Positions 47,758 to 59,019 of a DNA stretch of 64,000 bases are shown one piece after another. Source of the DNA: Megamerina dolium (lineage: Eukaryota > Arthropoda > Insecta > Diptera > Megamerinidae). Both the position numbers and the translations under genes were made by a program. Numbering within the stretch: the stretch's first letter is position 1; every line of letters starts with the position of its first letter. The notes beneath the pieces are model-generated. The model worked only from the letters and a program-made list of their open reading frames with translations, did no database searches and had not been told where the DNA came from. The DNA lies in contig OY978525.1 in NCBI GenBank assembly GCA_963854835.1, positions 6,944,001 through 7,008,000 on the forward strand. Direction: 5' to 3'.

Positions 47758-47870
47758 TGCCGTTATTGTTGTTGTTATTATTATTAACATTGTTGTTGTT
47801 GTTATTCTTGTTGTAATTATTGGTATTGTTGTTGTTGTTGTTATTATTATTATTATTATGATTGTGTTGT
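47758..47870. repeat. Interrupted (TTG)n/(TTA)n microsatellite
   Basis: Alternating GTTGTTGTT and ATTATTATT runs. No coding meaning. Confidence 0.85.
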
Positions 47871-47971
47871 TACAGTTGATCTCGTTCAATTATGATTGAA
47901 ATAGATTTTCGTCTAAAAGTGGAACTATTAATTTTATTCACATTGCCAATACAAGCATATTTACATATATA

Positions 47972-48898
47972 TTAGATTGGGTCATTCTACAGTTGAAAAA
48001 AAAAAAAACAATAAATTTATTTGAAACGTCCACCAGTTAAATAAAGGCTTGCATTGTGAGCATGGTGGTAACACAAAGAAATTTTTTATTGATCACTCTA
48101 AAACAGTAAAAATGTGATTTTTATTATAATTTTGACATTTGGTGGACGATTTGCAGCAAATAGTACTTTTACCATAGCTTTGACATTAGGTGAACGATTT
48201 GCAGGAATTTAAAAGAAATTGTAAATTGAAAATTAATCATTAAAGGGGTCTTGACTAACACTGAAGTTCTTACTCAGGCATCATCGACCTATGTAGTCTT
48301 AGTCGGATAGATTTTACCCTCATGACTTTAGCATTTTTCTTCATAGAAGTGAAACCTTTAAAGATCCTTGTAACTTTGTAGTGTTTTATTGAATCCATAA
48401 ACAGCGAAATGTCATAATCAAAATTATATGTAAATAAATAATAAATCTTTATAAATATATTTGAAAATATCACTGTTAAAAAATCGTGAGAGAATAAATA
48501 TTTTCATGCAAGTTTTATCATAGCTTGTATATCTTTTGTAACTTTGATTCTGGTGAAGAGGTTTAAGAATTTTTAAGAATACAATTTTTTATGAACAAAG
48601 AATTTTACATTAGGGTGGTGCAACACGAATATACTGAGCTTACCAAGCGACTATGACTTCTGAGACCAATGATACCTAAGAAGAAAATATAGTTCTTATC
48701 GAGATTTTTTTCAATGCTATATAATTTTTTCAAATCGGCCATCGAACATAAAAATTTTGACAAGTAGTCAATTTTGACTGTATTAGGCTAGCGAAAATAA
48801 CAAAAAAATAAATTTAGAGAGTGCTGAAGTGCTCTCAATTTTAGCCTTAAATTTAGAAAGGAACATTTGAAACTTTTTTTATCGACCCACTCTAATAC
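47972..48898. mobile_element. Possible MITE or nested MITEs with TTAGAGTGGGTC-type ends
   Basis: The left end ATTAGATTGGGTC (47971) and right end GACCCACTCTAAT (about 48885-48897) are near-inverted. A third related end, ATTAGGGTGGTGC near 48611, suggests a shorter element (48611-48898) nested inside or replacing part of a longer one. AT-rich interior, no coding region. The related end ATCGACCTACACTAA at about 63978-63992 suggests a further copy running off the window. Confidence 0.45.
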
Positions 48899-48899
48899 A

Positions 48900-49635
48900 C
48901 ATACCAACTATTAGCATTTACATATTTGCAATCATGGCTATCAATGCTTATGCATGTGTACATATTTGTATATTTTTTGTTTTTATTGCTATTTTTATTA
49001 ATTGACAATCGCAATAAAATTTTATATTCATGCATTTTATTTTGATTTTAGTCATTTGTCTTTTTTTCGCTTTGTTTTTTTTTTTTTTTTTTGCTTTTTT
49101 GTTTTCGGAGAAATTATATCGCAAGATATTTTTGCATTTTTTTAATATAAACTTTTTCCAAAATGTTGTTATTTTTATTATATGTAATTGTTGTTGTTGT
49201 TATTGTTTTTCAATATCAGCTTAAAGTTAAACCACTACTGCTTTTATATGTACATACATATGTATTTGTTTTTTACTACATTTCTGATTACCGTTAATTT
49301 CCAAGCCTAATGATTTACATCGATGAGATATATTTTCATACACATTTAACTCGTATTAAGAGTGGTTAATGTTAGTTGGAAGCTATAATTATTCATTTGA
49401 TTTTAATGACACAGTAACTACATACATATATAAACTGAGGTAATCATTTTTTATAGTTGATTAATTTTTATATTTGTGAAGTACTAATGACTTGTAAATT
49501 TTTATATATTGTCTTTTTTTGGATTAATTTTGGCTGTAAAGTTTATATATTCACATTTAATTGAATGCAATTGGTTATTATTTGTTGTGCTTTTAAGTAC
49601 AAAATAAGCAAATAAGGAGCAGTATGACAGTGATC
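48900..49635. other. AT-rich intergenic DNA
   Basis: Long T tracts near 49074-49092 and GTTGTT runs. No gene seen. Confidence 0.45.
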
Positions 49636-49639
49636 TTCC

Positions 49640-50300
49640 TTACGTCCCACTGCTCTTTGATGTTATATGCTAGCAGGCGGTATTTCCACATTTTAGTGTT
49701 GTAGGTGTTTCCTCCATACCGTGACAGGTCGAGGTCGATTGGCCTCCAGAGTTCTGTCGGCAAGTATGGAACTATCCCAGTAGAGTTTTACCATAACATT
49801 TTCAAAGTATTGCAGCATGGACGTATTTGTAGTATTCTGTCGTCTCGCCTCGCAAAAGTTTGTGCTGAATAGCCAGCGACCTGTGGACTATTTTACCTAC
49901 ACCATCGTGACGCTGGTAATAAGCAGTTGCAACCAGCTGAGGGCATCCGGAGACGATTTGCTGGATTGTTTCGCTGCCTGTTTGGCAATTATATGCCCGT
50001 CGCCAATTAGGACCTTCCGGTAGTTTCTTGTTGCAATATCGTGGTCTTGTATGGCCACAACAAAGGCCTCCGTGCTTTTTTGTCTACATGAGGTCGCTGG
50101 GATAACGGCCATGAAGTGCCTGTCGCTTCCATTGTGCAACAATTTCGTCGATAGTTGGAGTCAATACATCCACAGCATGATCAGCAAGATTGAGAGGGGT
50201 ACAGTTTATGTCTGCCGTGATCATAGACTTGTGCAGCTCGAGATAGTTCTCTTTTCCGTAAAAGTATCTGCAGATGGATGGCAAAGGTAATTCCAAATTT
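49640..50300 (-). mobile_element. C-terminal relic of another non-LTR retrotransposon
   Basis: Minus-strand pieces in order: LADHAVDVLTPTIDEIVAQW then KRQALHGRYPSDL; TEAFVVAIQDHDIATRNYRK; a Cys/His-spaced segment degraded around IVSGCPQL; then RHDGVGKIVHRSLAIQHKLL, and LYWDSSILADRT near 49765. This is the region after the reverse transcriptase in a LINE type distinct from the RTE-like copies. Frameshifts separate the blocks. The clade is uncertain. Confidence 0.65.
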
Positions 50301-51250
50301 GATAAAGTGAATGACTATCTCGCACAATTTATTTCAAGCGACTAATATATTATCGAAAAACTGGGATCTGGAAACAGTTTTAAATGAGTATAGTCCAGTA
50401 AAGACTAACATAGGTGACTACGCCGAAGTAATGCGACTGTAGTTTCGTGGTTGATTGATATCCTCACTTCAAAACAACAACAACAACAAAAATGTATTTT
50501 ATTGGAAAAAGTATATGAAAAAGAGTATATATATAGTGCACTTCTACTACATTATGTATCTCGTAATTCGCTATATTTCATTATATGTGTAGGCTTCTAA
50601 TTGAACCCAGCATCACTCTGCTGGGTTCAATTTTCCAGAACTTACAGAAGACATTGTGAAGTAAACTATTGTTTATGCTTCCATTTTTTTAGATACATAT
50701 TTTTCAGACATCTCCAAACATATTATTTGAGATGAACATCACTGTGATTAACCTGAAATGCTCTCCAGATAGCATAAGGAGTATTTAGATACTGCTCATA
50801 TTAATTGTATTCGAAAAGAGCTGACCCAAAACTCAATCACTGCTACCTAGAAGAATTTTCTGAAATAACGAGATAAAGGGGCTGACTCTAGAGTTGCCCA
50901 AAACTCAAGTGTTGCTACATACGGGGATCTTTTGAGGTAAATAGGTGCTTCTAGCTGCGCTTAAAAATTTGTTTGCCTATTGTTGCATTGCCCTGCTGAA
51001 ATATTCATTTCACTGTTTATCAGTTAGTCCCCAGTAAGTTGCAGGACCAATTAAGAACCATTGCGTTACAATTTTCGCCAGGCAATCGGCCTGTGCGTTG
51101 CTATTATATCCTCTGTGGGATCTGTGATTCAATACAGTATATTATAGCAGCTTCCTATGAAGATATTCTATGAAATTTACTGAAAACGTGTCAATATGGA
51201 TGATCTTTTAAGATTTGTTTCCGTATATCCTAATCAAATTTTGCCATTTT
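50300..51250. other. Intergenic DNA containing a perfect hairpin
   Basis: No gene seen. Contains the 13-bp-stem inverted repeat at 50600-50631 and a short (AAC)n near 50466-50480. Confidence 0.45.
50600..50631. repeat. Perfect 13-bp inverted repeat with 6-nt loop
   Basis: ATTGAACCCAGCA, then TCACTC, then the exact complement TGCTGGGTTCAAT. The right arm resembles a tRNA box B (GGTTCAAT). Confidence 0.95.
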
Positions 51251-51254
51251 GTAC

Positions 51255-51965
51255 TTGCTTACTTATGTGGCTATAACAACCGAATATCGATTCAGGCCGA
51301 ATATAACATGCTTCGTCAGCCATCTCTGTTCTTCGTTTGCTGGCGCACAGTTAGAAATTCCAAGCACCGTCAGGTTCTCCAGTACTTGGTCTTGCCACCG
51401 GAGGTGAGGTCTTCCTCTTCCGCGTCGTCCTCCAGCGGGTTCCGAATACTATAACACCTTCTTAGCTGGAGCATGTTCTTTCATTCGCTTGACATGCAGC
51501 TCGTACAGCTCATGGTTGTTCCTTATTCGGTACTCACCACCAACACAACAATAGGTTCAAAGATCTTGCGTAGGACTTTTCTCTCGAAAACCGCAAGCAT
51601 TCGCTCATCCGAGGTGGAAATTGTCCAGTCTTCAGCGCCATATGTTAGGACAGGCATGATGAGCGACTTGTAGAGTGTAGTTTTCATTCTTCGAGAGAGG
51701 GCTTGACTTCTGAATTGCTTACTTAGCCCAAAGTAGGACCTATTTGTAAAAGTGATCCTTCGCAATATCTCCAGGCTGACGTCATTACTACTGTTAATGC
51801 TGGTTCCAAGATCGACAAAGTCCAAGACGCCGGAACTCTTTGTTTGTTGACACTAGATACTTCGTCTTGCCCTCGTTCACCGTAAGACCCATTCGATGCG
51901 ACTCACTTTCCAACTCGCGTGTTCATGCCGATTATGTCAATATCGTCGGCAATGATTTCGTGGGA
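51255..51965 (-). mobile_element. 5'-truncated RTE-like LINE
   Basis: The minus-strand copy starts near RT motif C (EIIADDIDIIGMN at about 51960-51920). It continues through the VNEGKTKYLV region, FVDLGTSINSSNDVSLEILR, ALSRRMKTTLYKSLIMPVLT, YGAEDWTISTSDERMLAVFE and RKVLRKIFEPIVV, and ends with GLTKH-type 3' sequence and the tail CCACATAAGTAAGCAAGT near 51257. The segment encoding RWLGHVERM is deleted, and frameshifts are present. Confidence 0.88.
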
Positions 51966-51969
51966 AATG

Positions 51970-52415
51970 AGCCAAGAGAAATATACAATTTGTATTCAAT
52001 TGAATAAAATAAAAAAATTATATTGCATTAAATCCTTTAAATTCTCTAACACTATCAATAATGATATATTCTTTTAAAGCTTTGACATATAATATGAGTA
52101 TATAAAGTATTTATGTAAATATAAATACATCGTTAAAAATACATTGTCAATAAACTTATTGCAACAGAATCAATTGATAAACAACCATATGCTAGTTACT
52201 TACTTTGTATGACATTAAGATAAATACAAGTAATTTCTTATTACTTATCTTATTGCTGAAAATACAGAAAAAAATATTAAAAAAAAAAAAAATTGATACT
52301 TGCTACATATCATACATATAGAGTACATATTTGACGTGCAAACATTCTCTAGAAGTTTGTTTTCCTATGACATTTTCTTTAAGTCTATATTGAATGTGTA
52401 CATATGTACTACTAC

Positions 52416-52450
<35 letters not shown>

Positions 52451-53215
52451 AAAAAATAAAGAAAAATGAAAGCAAAAGAAATAAATGCATTGCTGGAAAC
52501 TTATCTCAAATATCAATTTCATTGAATTGCTACAATTCAATTTTATCCTTTCTCTTCAATGCCAAAGTCAAAGGAAAAAATTCATTCAGCCGGTAGAACG
52601 GATGGCAACGACAACGAAAGAAATGTTTTTCTTTTGATCTCCCGTATATAGTATTTATAAGTATTTGCGTTTGCATTTAAATTTGTTAAAACAAAATGAA
52701 AAAAAAAAAATAAAATAAAATAAAAAAATGAAGAACAACCTAAAGAAAATTGCATAAAGTATTACTTTGAAAAGAATAGTTGAAGCAAAATTGGTTGAAA
52801 AGTAAAATGTTGAAATAAATATCTGGAATAAAATATTTTAGAAATTTGCGAAATGTTTTAGCAATCAAAAAAAAAAAAAAATGTAGATTCAATACAAAGA
52901 ATAGTAAATTTTTTTATAAAAAAAAAAAAAGGAAAATCAGACTTTGTAAAAAAAAAGGGTTTGCAATTAGGGATATCTAATCTATTTTGTGGCACAATTT
53001 TTATTTAAGCATTTTCGCAACAAGATTTACTAAAAATTTTAATCCTAAGACCAGTTGAACACTGGGATCTAATTTGTTGCTTTTAATTTTGCTAAAGAAA
53101 TTATTACGAATATTATGTGATGTGCTGCAAAAATTATTTAAAAATAAGTTCCAAAATATTAGCTAAAGATTGCATAAAATATTGCAAATAAATCAAAAAA
53201 TTCCAAAAAAAAAAA
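51970..53215. other. AT-rich intergenic DNA
   Basis: (GA)n at 52420-52446 and many poly-A tracts. No gene seen. Confidence 0.45.
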
Positions 53216-53219
53216 ACTG

Positions 53220-54105
53220 TTAACACCTAGTCAAGTCAAAAATATTGATACACAAATATGCGTATTCATTACGAATGCAATATTGGGCGCATCTATTTCA
53301 TCTTGACGGCGATTTGACAGTTGACATTTATGCTTCATTGCCACGTCACAAATGTTTTGGCATTAAGTGTTTACAATCATGGAATGGGGCGACATCGATA
53401 ATTGTATTGTTGTAGTTGCCCTATTAAAATGCAACAGGGGAAAAGGCGATATCTTTCGGACGTTGCGATCGCTTAAAATCACTCACAATTTTGTGTATCG
53501 CGAGTGAAGTTGTTTGAGGTTACTGGTGGAGTGTGAGACCGTCAAAGATCCGGCCGTCCGCGCACTGTCAGAACTCCAAAAGCGATCAAAACAAAGACGC
53601 AACGCATCGACTGAAAACCGGTGCGTAAACAGAAAATCTTGTCGCGGAAAATGCAAATTTCGCAAAAATCCATGTTTATGAAGATTTAAGACTCAGCGTG
53701 TATAAGCGACACACTGGACATCTGCTCACGGCCGGATTGGAGGGAAAACGCAAGCGAAAATCGAAAGCGTTACGCAGCCGGTACGATTACAGACAAATTC
53801 TGTTTACTAACAAGAAAATTTTCACCGTTGAAGGATCGTTCAATAAACAAAACGATCGTGTGTCGTGCTCGATCATCTAGAGAAGCATGCCAACTCATCT
53901 CGAGGATCCAAAGAGACCTGACTTCCAGCTCACAAGGCAAAAAACGACGCAACCGTAGCTAAAAAACAACATTCCGGACTTGATATCAACGGATGATTGG
54001 CCAGGTGGTAGTCGAGACCGCAACCCCTGGGATTACAAGTTGTAATTCGATATGAGCTCAAAGAAGTTGGTATCATCAACCCCATCAAGTCGAAGTAAAT
54101 CGAAG
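53220..54105 (+). mobile_element. maT-type mariner relic, N-terminal half plus fused C-terminal piece
   Basis: ATG at 53379 begins MEWGDIDNCIVVVALLKCNR, followed by GKGDIFRTLRSLKITHNFVY and a stop. In other frames come RQRSGRPRTVRTPKA, RKQKILSRKMQISQKS, then TNKKIFTVEGSFNKQNDRV (first catalytic position replaced: the usual SDE is NKK). Near 53990, DWPGGSRDRNPWDYKL-like sequence corresponds to the last catalytic Asp. The segment between (WAAV... to the second Asp) is deleted. Confidence 0.75.
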
Positions 54106-54235
54106 CAAATCCATCGAAGTAAATCCATATGAGATAACCCGTGACATCGCAAAGACACTAAAGATTTATTATCCCACCGTCTCACGACCATCTGAGGAAT
54201 CTGGAAGCCATCAGCAAGCTTAAGGGGTTACACCA
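54105..54235 (+). pseudogene. N-terminal (HTH) piece of a mariner transposase
   Basis: The reading EITRDIAKTLKIYYPTVSR, then HLRNLEAISKL after a frameshift, matches the second helix-turn-helix of cecropia/mellifera-type mariners. The matching C-terminal piece lies at 56085-56265, on the other side of the inserted DNA. Confidence 0.6.
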
Positions 54236-54855
54236 CTGTAGAGCACAAAAAAAGGCATATTTCGGGAATTTTCGTAGGCCAAACAAAAGGAGATATGCAA
54301 ATTCTGTAAAAAGTATTTTTTAATGTCAATCTTGAAGTCCAAAAAAACAATATAGTTGTGCGATTCAAAAACAAAATGGCGGCTGTGCATCATTTCCCCG
54401 CTGATGCGTTTTTTTCACCGCGATGCACGGCCGGAAACCTAGAGCCCGCAATTTTCGATCTGGAACAAAAAACTGAATATTTTTTTATTACAATAGCAAG
54501 AGACGTACGTAGGGATTTTTGTATCAATTGATTTTTCGTAAAATGGCAACCCTTTGAAGAAAAAGTTGGAAATCGTCAAAAAATTGTTTATAAATAAAAA
54601 AATATGCACAATTTCAAAAAACCCCTACGTACGTCGTCGATTGCAAATATATTGTAAACATTTTCAAAACAATCGGTTAAGATTTGTTCGAGTTATGTTT
54701 GCGGCCAGCTCAAAAAAAGTGGTTTCGAGAAAAACGCGTTTAAAGTTTAAAGATGCTCGGAGAATACCTGAGACGTGTTGTGGCAAAACTGGAAATTCAG
54801 ACACTTGGACATTTTTCCCGTCTTCCATCCTTTAGCATATTATTTTTAAGACTAA
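54236..54855. mobile_element. Unclassified insert starting TTAAGGGGTTACACC
   Basis: Less AT-rich than its surroundings (AAATGGCGGC, CGATGCACGGCCGG). It begins exactly where the mariner N-terminal reading stops and runs into the left TA of the rosa-like element. No transposase recognised, and its other end may be at about 56043-56085. Confidence 0.4.
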
Positions 54856-56041
54856 AGGGTTATCCATTTCGCGGTTTCAAAAGTATAGGGCTTGAATTCG
54901 ACATCTGTCAAACTGAGTTGTTAAAACAATTTCTTTCTTTTTCAGTTCAAAGTCTGACATTTGCGAAAATGGATCGCTTAACTATCGCACAACGCATTAA
55001 AATTGTAAAAACCTACTACAAAAATGGTGATTCTGCCACAGCCACATATCGTGCTTTAAGAGGAGATTATGGTATACATAATCGTCCAACTACGCAAGCA
55101 ATTGGCAAAATTTTGAAGAAATATGAAGAGACTGGATCGGTTACAGATATTGTAAGGCCTGTGCATCATCGTTTCACTCGTACCACCGAAAATATCGCTG
55201 CTGTAAGTGAAAGTGTTGCCGAAGACCCGAATGTGTCGATTCCTCATCGTTCTCAGGAATTAGGACTGTCTTACGGCACATTATGGCGTATTTTGCATTT
55301 GGTCCTCACACCTACATCCATATAAAATCCAGCTCACACAACAACTGAAGCCAGCTGACCATTCACAACGTCGTAGATACGTCGACAACAGGCGGTGGAC
55401 GGCGATTTTTCGAACAAAATTTTCTTCAGCGACGGAGCACATTTCTCACTCGGTGGGTATGTTAACAAACAAAATTGTCGTATTTGGGGTTCTGAGAATC
55501 CTCAAGTAATTGAAGAGAGGCCACTACATCCACAAAAAGTCACTGCTTGGTGCGCTCTTTGGTCCGGAGGTGTGATTGGACCTTACTTCTTCGAAAACGA
55601 CGATGAAACGACTGTCACCGTCAATTCGGAGCGTTATGGTCATATGATAACCGACATGTTTTTGCCTGCTATTGAAGAATACGACTTAGAGAATATGTGG
55701 TTTCAACAAGACGGTGCCACATGCCACACAACTCGAGCGAATATGGCTTGATTGCAAGAGAAATTTTCTGGCCGCGTAATTTCTCGTCGTGGCGATATCA
55801 AGTGGCCAACAAGATCATGCGATCTGACACCGCTTGACTTTTGTGTCAAAAAGTGGTCGAAAATTACCTCAAAAGAATCGATGCTTGCAACAATTCGCGT
55901 GGTGGTCATTTAAATGATGTAGTATTTCACACATAATGTCAACGTTCAAACTTTATAATAAAAAAGAAATATCATGATAAAAAATATTTTATATGTGTTT
56001 TATTTACATTTACTTTTGAAACCGCAAAATGGATAACCCTT
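54856..56041 (+). mobile_element. rosa-like (DD41D) mariner element with intact ends
   Basis: Terminal inverted repeats of at least 30 bp (left AAGGGTTATCCATTT..., right its complement, one mismatch), flanked by TA at 54854-54855 and 56042-56043. Length is 1186 bp. The transposase shows 41 residues between the second Asp (FQQDGATCH) and the third (LTPLDF), the spacing of rosa elements first described in Ceratitis rosa. Compared with its apparent full reading, it has a frameshift near 55310, a ~10-bp loss near 55385, a stop at 55749 and a deletion of about 40 codons near 55845. Confidence 0.9.
54969..55950 (+). pseudogene. rosa-like transposase, frameshifted
   Basis: Starts MDRLTIAQRIKIVKTYYKNG with an N-terminal HTH (KILKKYEETGSVTDI, then SIPHRSQELGLSYGTLWRIL), followed by the DDE domain: FFSDGAHFSLGGYVNKQNCR, TAWCALWSGGVIGPYFFEN, QQDGATCH and LTPLDF. 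All three catalytic Asp codons are still present, but in different frames. The C-terminal end (CQKVVENYLKRIDACNNSRG in the third frame) is retained after an internal deletion. Confidence 0.85.
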
Positions 56042-56084
56042 TATTATAATCAACAGGATTAAGTCATGCGGTAAAATAGCGAAC

Positions 56085-56265
56085 ATCTAAGAATAGTAAC
56101 GGTGCAGTCCTTTGTCATGCGATTGTGAGACCCCATCACTAGTTTGGCGAATCATCAAAAGTTGCTACGGCTTGCTTGGAAAGTCTTACCTCATCTACCG
56201 TAATCGCTGGACTTTGCGCCACCCGACTATCATTTATTATTTGAACCTTGATAATGACTTTAATT
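56085..56265 (+). pseudogene. C-terminal piece of the interrupted mariner
   Basis: The reading KLLRLAWKVLPHLP, stop, then LDFAPPDYHLLF matches the WEVLPHPPYSPDLAPSDYHLF block of cecropia-type mariner transposase. With 54105-54235 it brackets the insert, suggesting one older mariner was interrupted. Confidence 0.65.
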
Positions 56266-56269
56266 CTGT

Positions 56270-57330
56270 GAGATGAGAGATGTATTAGTATTTTTTCTTA
56301 AAGGTATTTGTATCATAATTTGGTATTTGATACATGTCATTTGTCAAACTGCAATCAAACTTACCTTACCTCTTTTGTATGAATAAAATTATTTAAAACA
56401 CTTGAATTTTTTTATTGTTTTATTTATATCATTTAAATAATTCAATTTTTATTTTCTCTTTTTGTCTTTTATATTTTTATTATTTGTTTTTGCTTTTGTA
56501 TCCTCTTGTTATTTGCTTTTTAATTCTAAATTGGCTATGTTTTTTTTTTTTTGTTTGTTTTTTGGTTCTCCTTATTCTTTTGTCATGTCCTTATCATTTT
56601 TATTATGTATACTTTAAGATACTATACATATATAAGTGGGGAGGGCGAAGTCTTAAATTTAACAGTTAGTATTGTTGCAACATACCATCTGTAATTGGCA
56701 ACGCATATCAAGTATGTATGTATGCATGTATGCATGTATGTATATGTTTTTGTGTGCATGTGTACTGGGACTGAAAGGGTATGGGTTCTGCATCATATAC
56801 AATATAAATTAATAGATATATTTAAATTGTTGTTTTTTTATCCTTCATTCTTTTTTCATTAGCATTTAATATTTAATTTCAATTCATTTCTATTACATAT
56901 CATCGAATATGTATGATCATATTGTATTTTAAATGAATGTGAATTTCCATTTTGTATAATTGTTTCTTCTTTGATTCTTGATTTATATGGAATTTATGGG
57001 AAATGGGAAACATGTTTCTTTTACGTCACTGTATTATAGTCGTATGTCTATTTAGGTGATTCACAAGATCTCATATAATCATATGTCATAATGGGGATTA
57101 TTTTGTCAAATAATTTTTGTAAGAAGCTAAATAATTCAGAATTCAGAATTCGTAGAAATTACAAACGTAAAAATTACAAATTTTTCGTAATATTCAACAA
57201 TTTGAAAATAGTATCAATTTTTAGTAATACCAGGAACTTCAAGAAACCCTTATAAGTAAATTCTTTTAGCTCTTAGAAAATATGAAGAACATGAGAAATC
57301 AACTTGTCAACATCAGCATATAATTGTCAC
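56270..57330. other. AT-rich intergenic DNA
   Basis: T-rich tracts and TATG repeats near 56713-56745. No gene seen. Confidence 0.45.
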
Positions 57331-57332
57331 TT

Positions 57333-58068
57333 ATGTCACGGTGAACGAGGGCAAGACGAAGTATTTAGTGTCAACAAACAAAGAATCCCGGCATCTTGGA
57401 CAGCACGTCACTGTTGACAACTACGCTTTTGAAGTAGTAAGGGACTTTGTCTATCTTGGAACCAGCATTAACAGCAATAATGACGTCAGCTTGGAGATCA
57501 TGCGTAGGATAACTCTTGCTAACAGGTGTTACTTTGGACTGAGTCAACAATTGAGAAGTCGAGCCCTCTCCCGAAAAACGAAAACTACACTCTACAAGTC
57601 TCTCATCATGCCTGTCCTTACATATGGCGCTGAAGCTTGGACAATTTCCACCTCGGATGAGCGAATGCTTGGAGTTTTCGAGAGAAAAGTCCTACGCAAG
57701 ATCTTTGGACCTATTTGCGTTGGTGGCGAGTACCGAATAAGGTACAACCACAAGCTGTATGAGCTGTATGCCGATATTGACATAGTAAAGCGCATCAAAA
57801 TCCAGCGGCTGCGCTGGTTAGGTCATGTCGAGCGAATGGAAGAACACGCTCCAGCTAAGAAGGTGTTATATTCGGAACCCGCTGGAGGACGGCGCAGAAG
57901 AGGAAGACCAAACCTCCGGTGGAAAGACCAAGTACTGGAGAACCTGACGGCGCTTGGAATTTCTAACTGGCGCCAGCTAGCGAAGAACAGAGATGGCTGG
58001 CGAAGCATATTATTTTCGGCCTAAATCGATATTCGGTTGTTATGGCCACATAAGTAAGTAAGTAAGTC
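57333..58068 (+). mobile_element. 5'-truncated RTE-like LINE, best-preserved copy
   Basis: Contains an uninterrupted 227-codon frame (57341-58024), stop TAA at 58022-58024, only about 30 nt of 3' UTR ending GGCCACATA, and an (AGTA)n tail to about 58068. It begins just after RT motif C. The intact frame marks it as the youngest copy of this family in the window. Confidence 0.9.
57341..58024 (+). pseudogene. C-terminal domain of LINE reverse transcriptase protein
   Basis: Open from NEGKTKYLVSTNKESRHLG through DFVYLGTSINSNNDVSLEI, KTTLYKSLIMPVLTYGAEAW, GVFERKVLRKIF, IQRLRWLGHVERMEEHAPA and GGRRRRGRPNLRWKDQVLE to SILFSA. This is the thumb/connector and C-terminal basic region of RTE-type LINE proteins. 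The endonuclease and the RT catalytic core are absent, so it is a dead-on-arrival copy even though the frame is intact. Confidence 0.88.
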
Positions 58069-58069
58069 A

Positions 58070-58650
58070 CAGACAAATATGAGCATAGGAAAGCATAGCA
58101 CACATCCTCGGAACTTTTCTGCTAGCCGGTAGAGGAATTCCTTAAAGCAGAGAGGCTCCAAAAAAAAAAAAAAAAAATGATTATTCAAAAACTCTCATAC
58201 CAGTCGGAACTTGGATCTCTATTAGCGATGAAACAGTGGAACGTTGTTCCTGGCAAATTGTTCTGTCAAATTTCGTTCATTTTCTGAACACTTCTACGGT
58301 ATCTTAAGATATCATAACGATTTACTTCTTCAAAGCATTCAGGTGCTCTGAACTGAGTGATGTTATTCCAGTCGAGCTTCAAGCTGGCTGGATATCAATT
58401 TTAAGGTTTGTATTAAACCATTCTTTCTTTTCATTCTTTCTTTCCAGCTGAACTGAATAGATAGTGATATTTTAAGAACTTTGAGAGAGGGAAAACCTCC
58501 GAGAGTAGGTCCAAAGATTTTAGATTTACATGTTTGTAAACTTCCTTTTCAAAATATTCGACAAAACATCGAGTCAAACAAATAAACGAGGGCACAATAT
58601 GGTAGAGACAACACTTCTTGGACATGTTCTTGAACTACATAATTGCACAT
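58070..58650. other. Intergenic DNA
   Basis: No recognisable gene; a poly-A run near 58160. Confidence 0.4.
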
Positions 58651-58655
58651 TGCAA

Positions 58656-59016
58656 AATAAAGAAATATGTGGTACTTATAAGCCCTAAAGAGCCCTTTGT
58701 CCGAACTTTTCTTCCAGTACCACTGTTCGAGTTAAATTTTCTGAACAGTATTAGAAGTGATCTGCTTATATTAGCCGGTTCCGAACGGCAGAACTCTTGT
58801 GACACCATTTTTTCTGAGCTTTGTCAAATAGTTCTTTTATAAGTTCTTTCATGGCAAATTGTTACTGCTGAAAGAATTCTTAATTGCTTGCTGACAGGCG
58901 AGTACCGTCCGAAAGAAAATTATTTGCGATAATGAAGCGGTGCTTCTATCCGGGATTGAACCCACGACCTACTGATCAGAAGTCTAAAGCATTAACTACG
59001 GAGCTATGGCACTCAG
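58656..59016 (-). mobile_element. tRNA-derived SINE, full length
   Basis: Minus strand starts CTGAGTGCCATAGCTCCGTA (box A with one change), has box B GTGGGTTCAATCCCGG, the family body, and ends GGCTTATAAGTACCACATA near 58662. Confidence 0.86.
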
Positions 59017-59019
59017 CTT

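Noticed and set aside
54554..54835. 93-codon plus frame
   Set aside because: Lies inside the unclassified insert and shows no recognisable motif.
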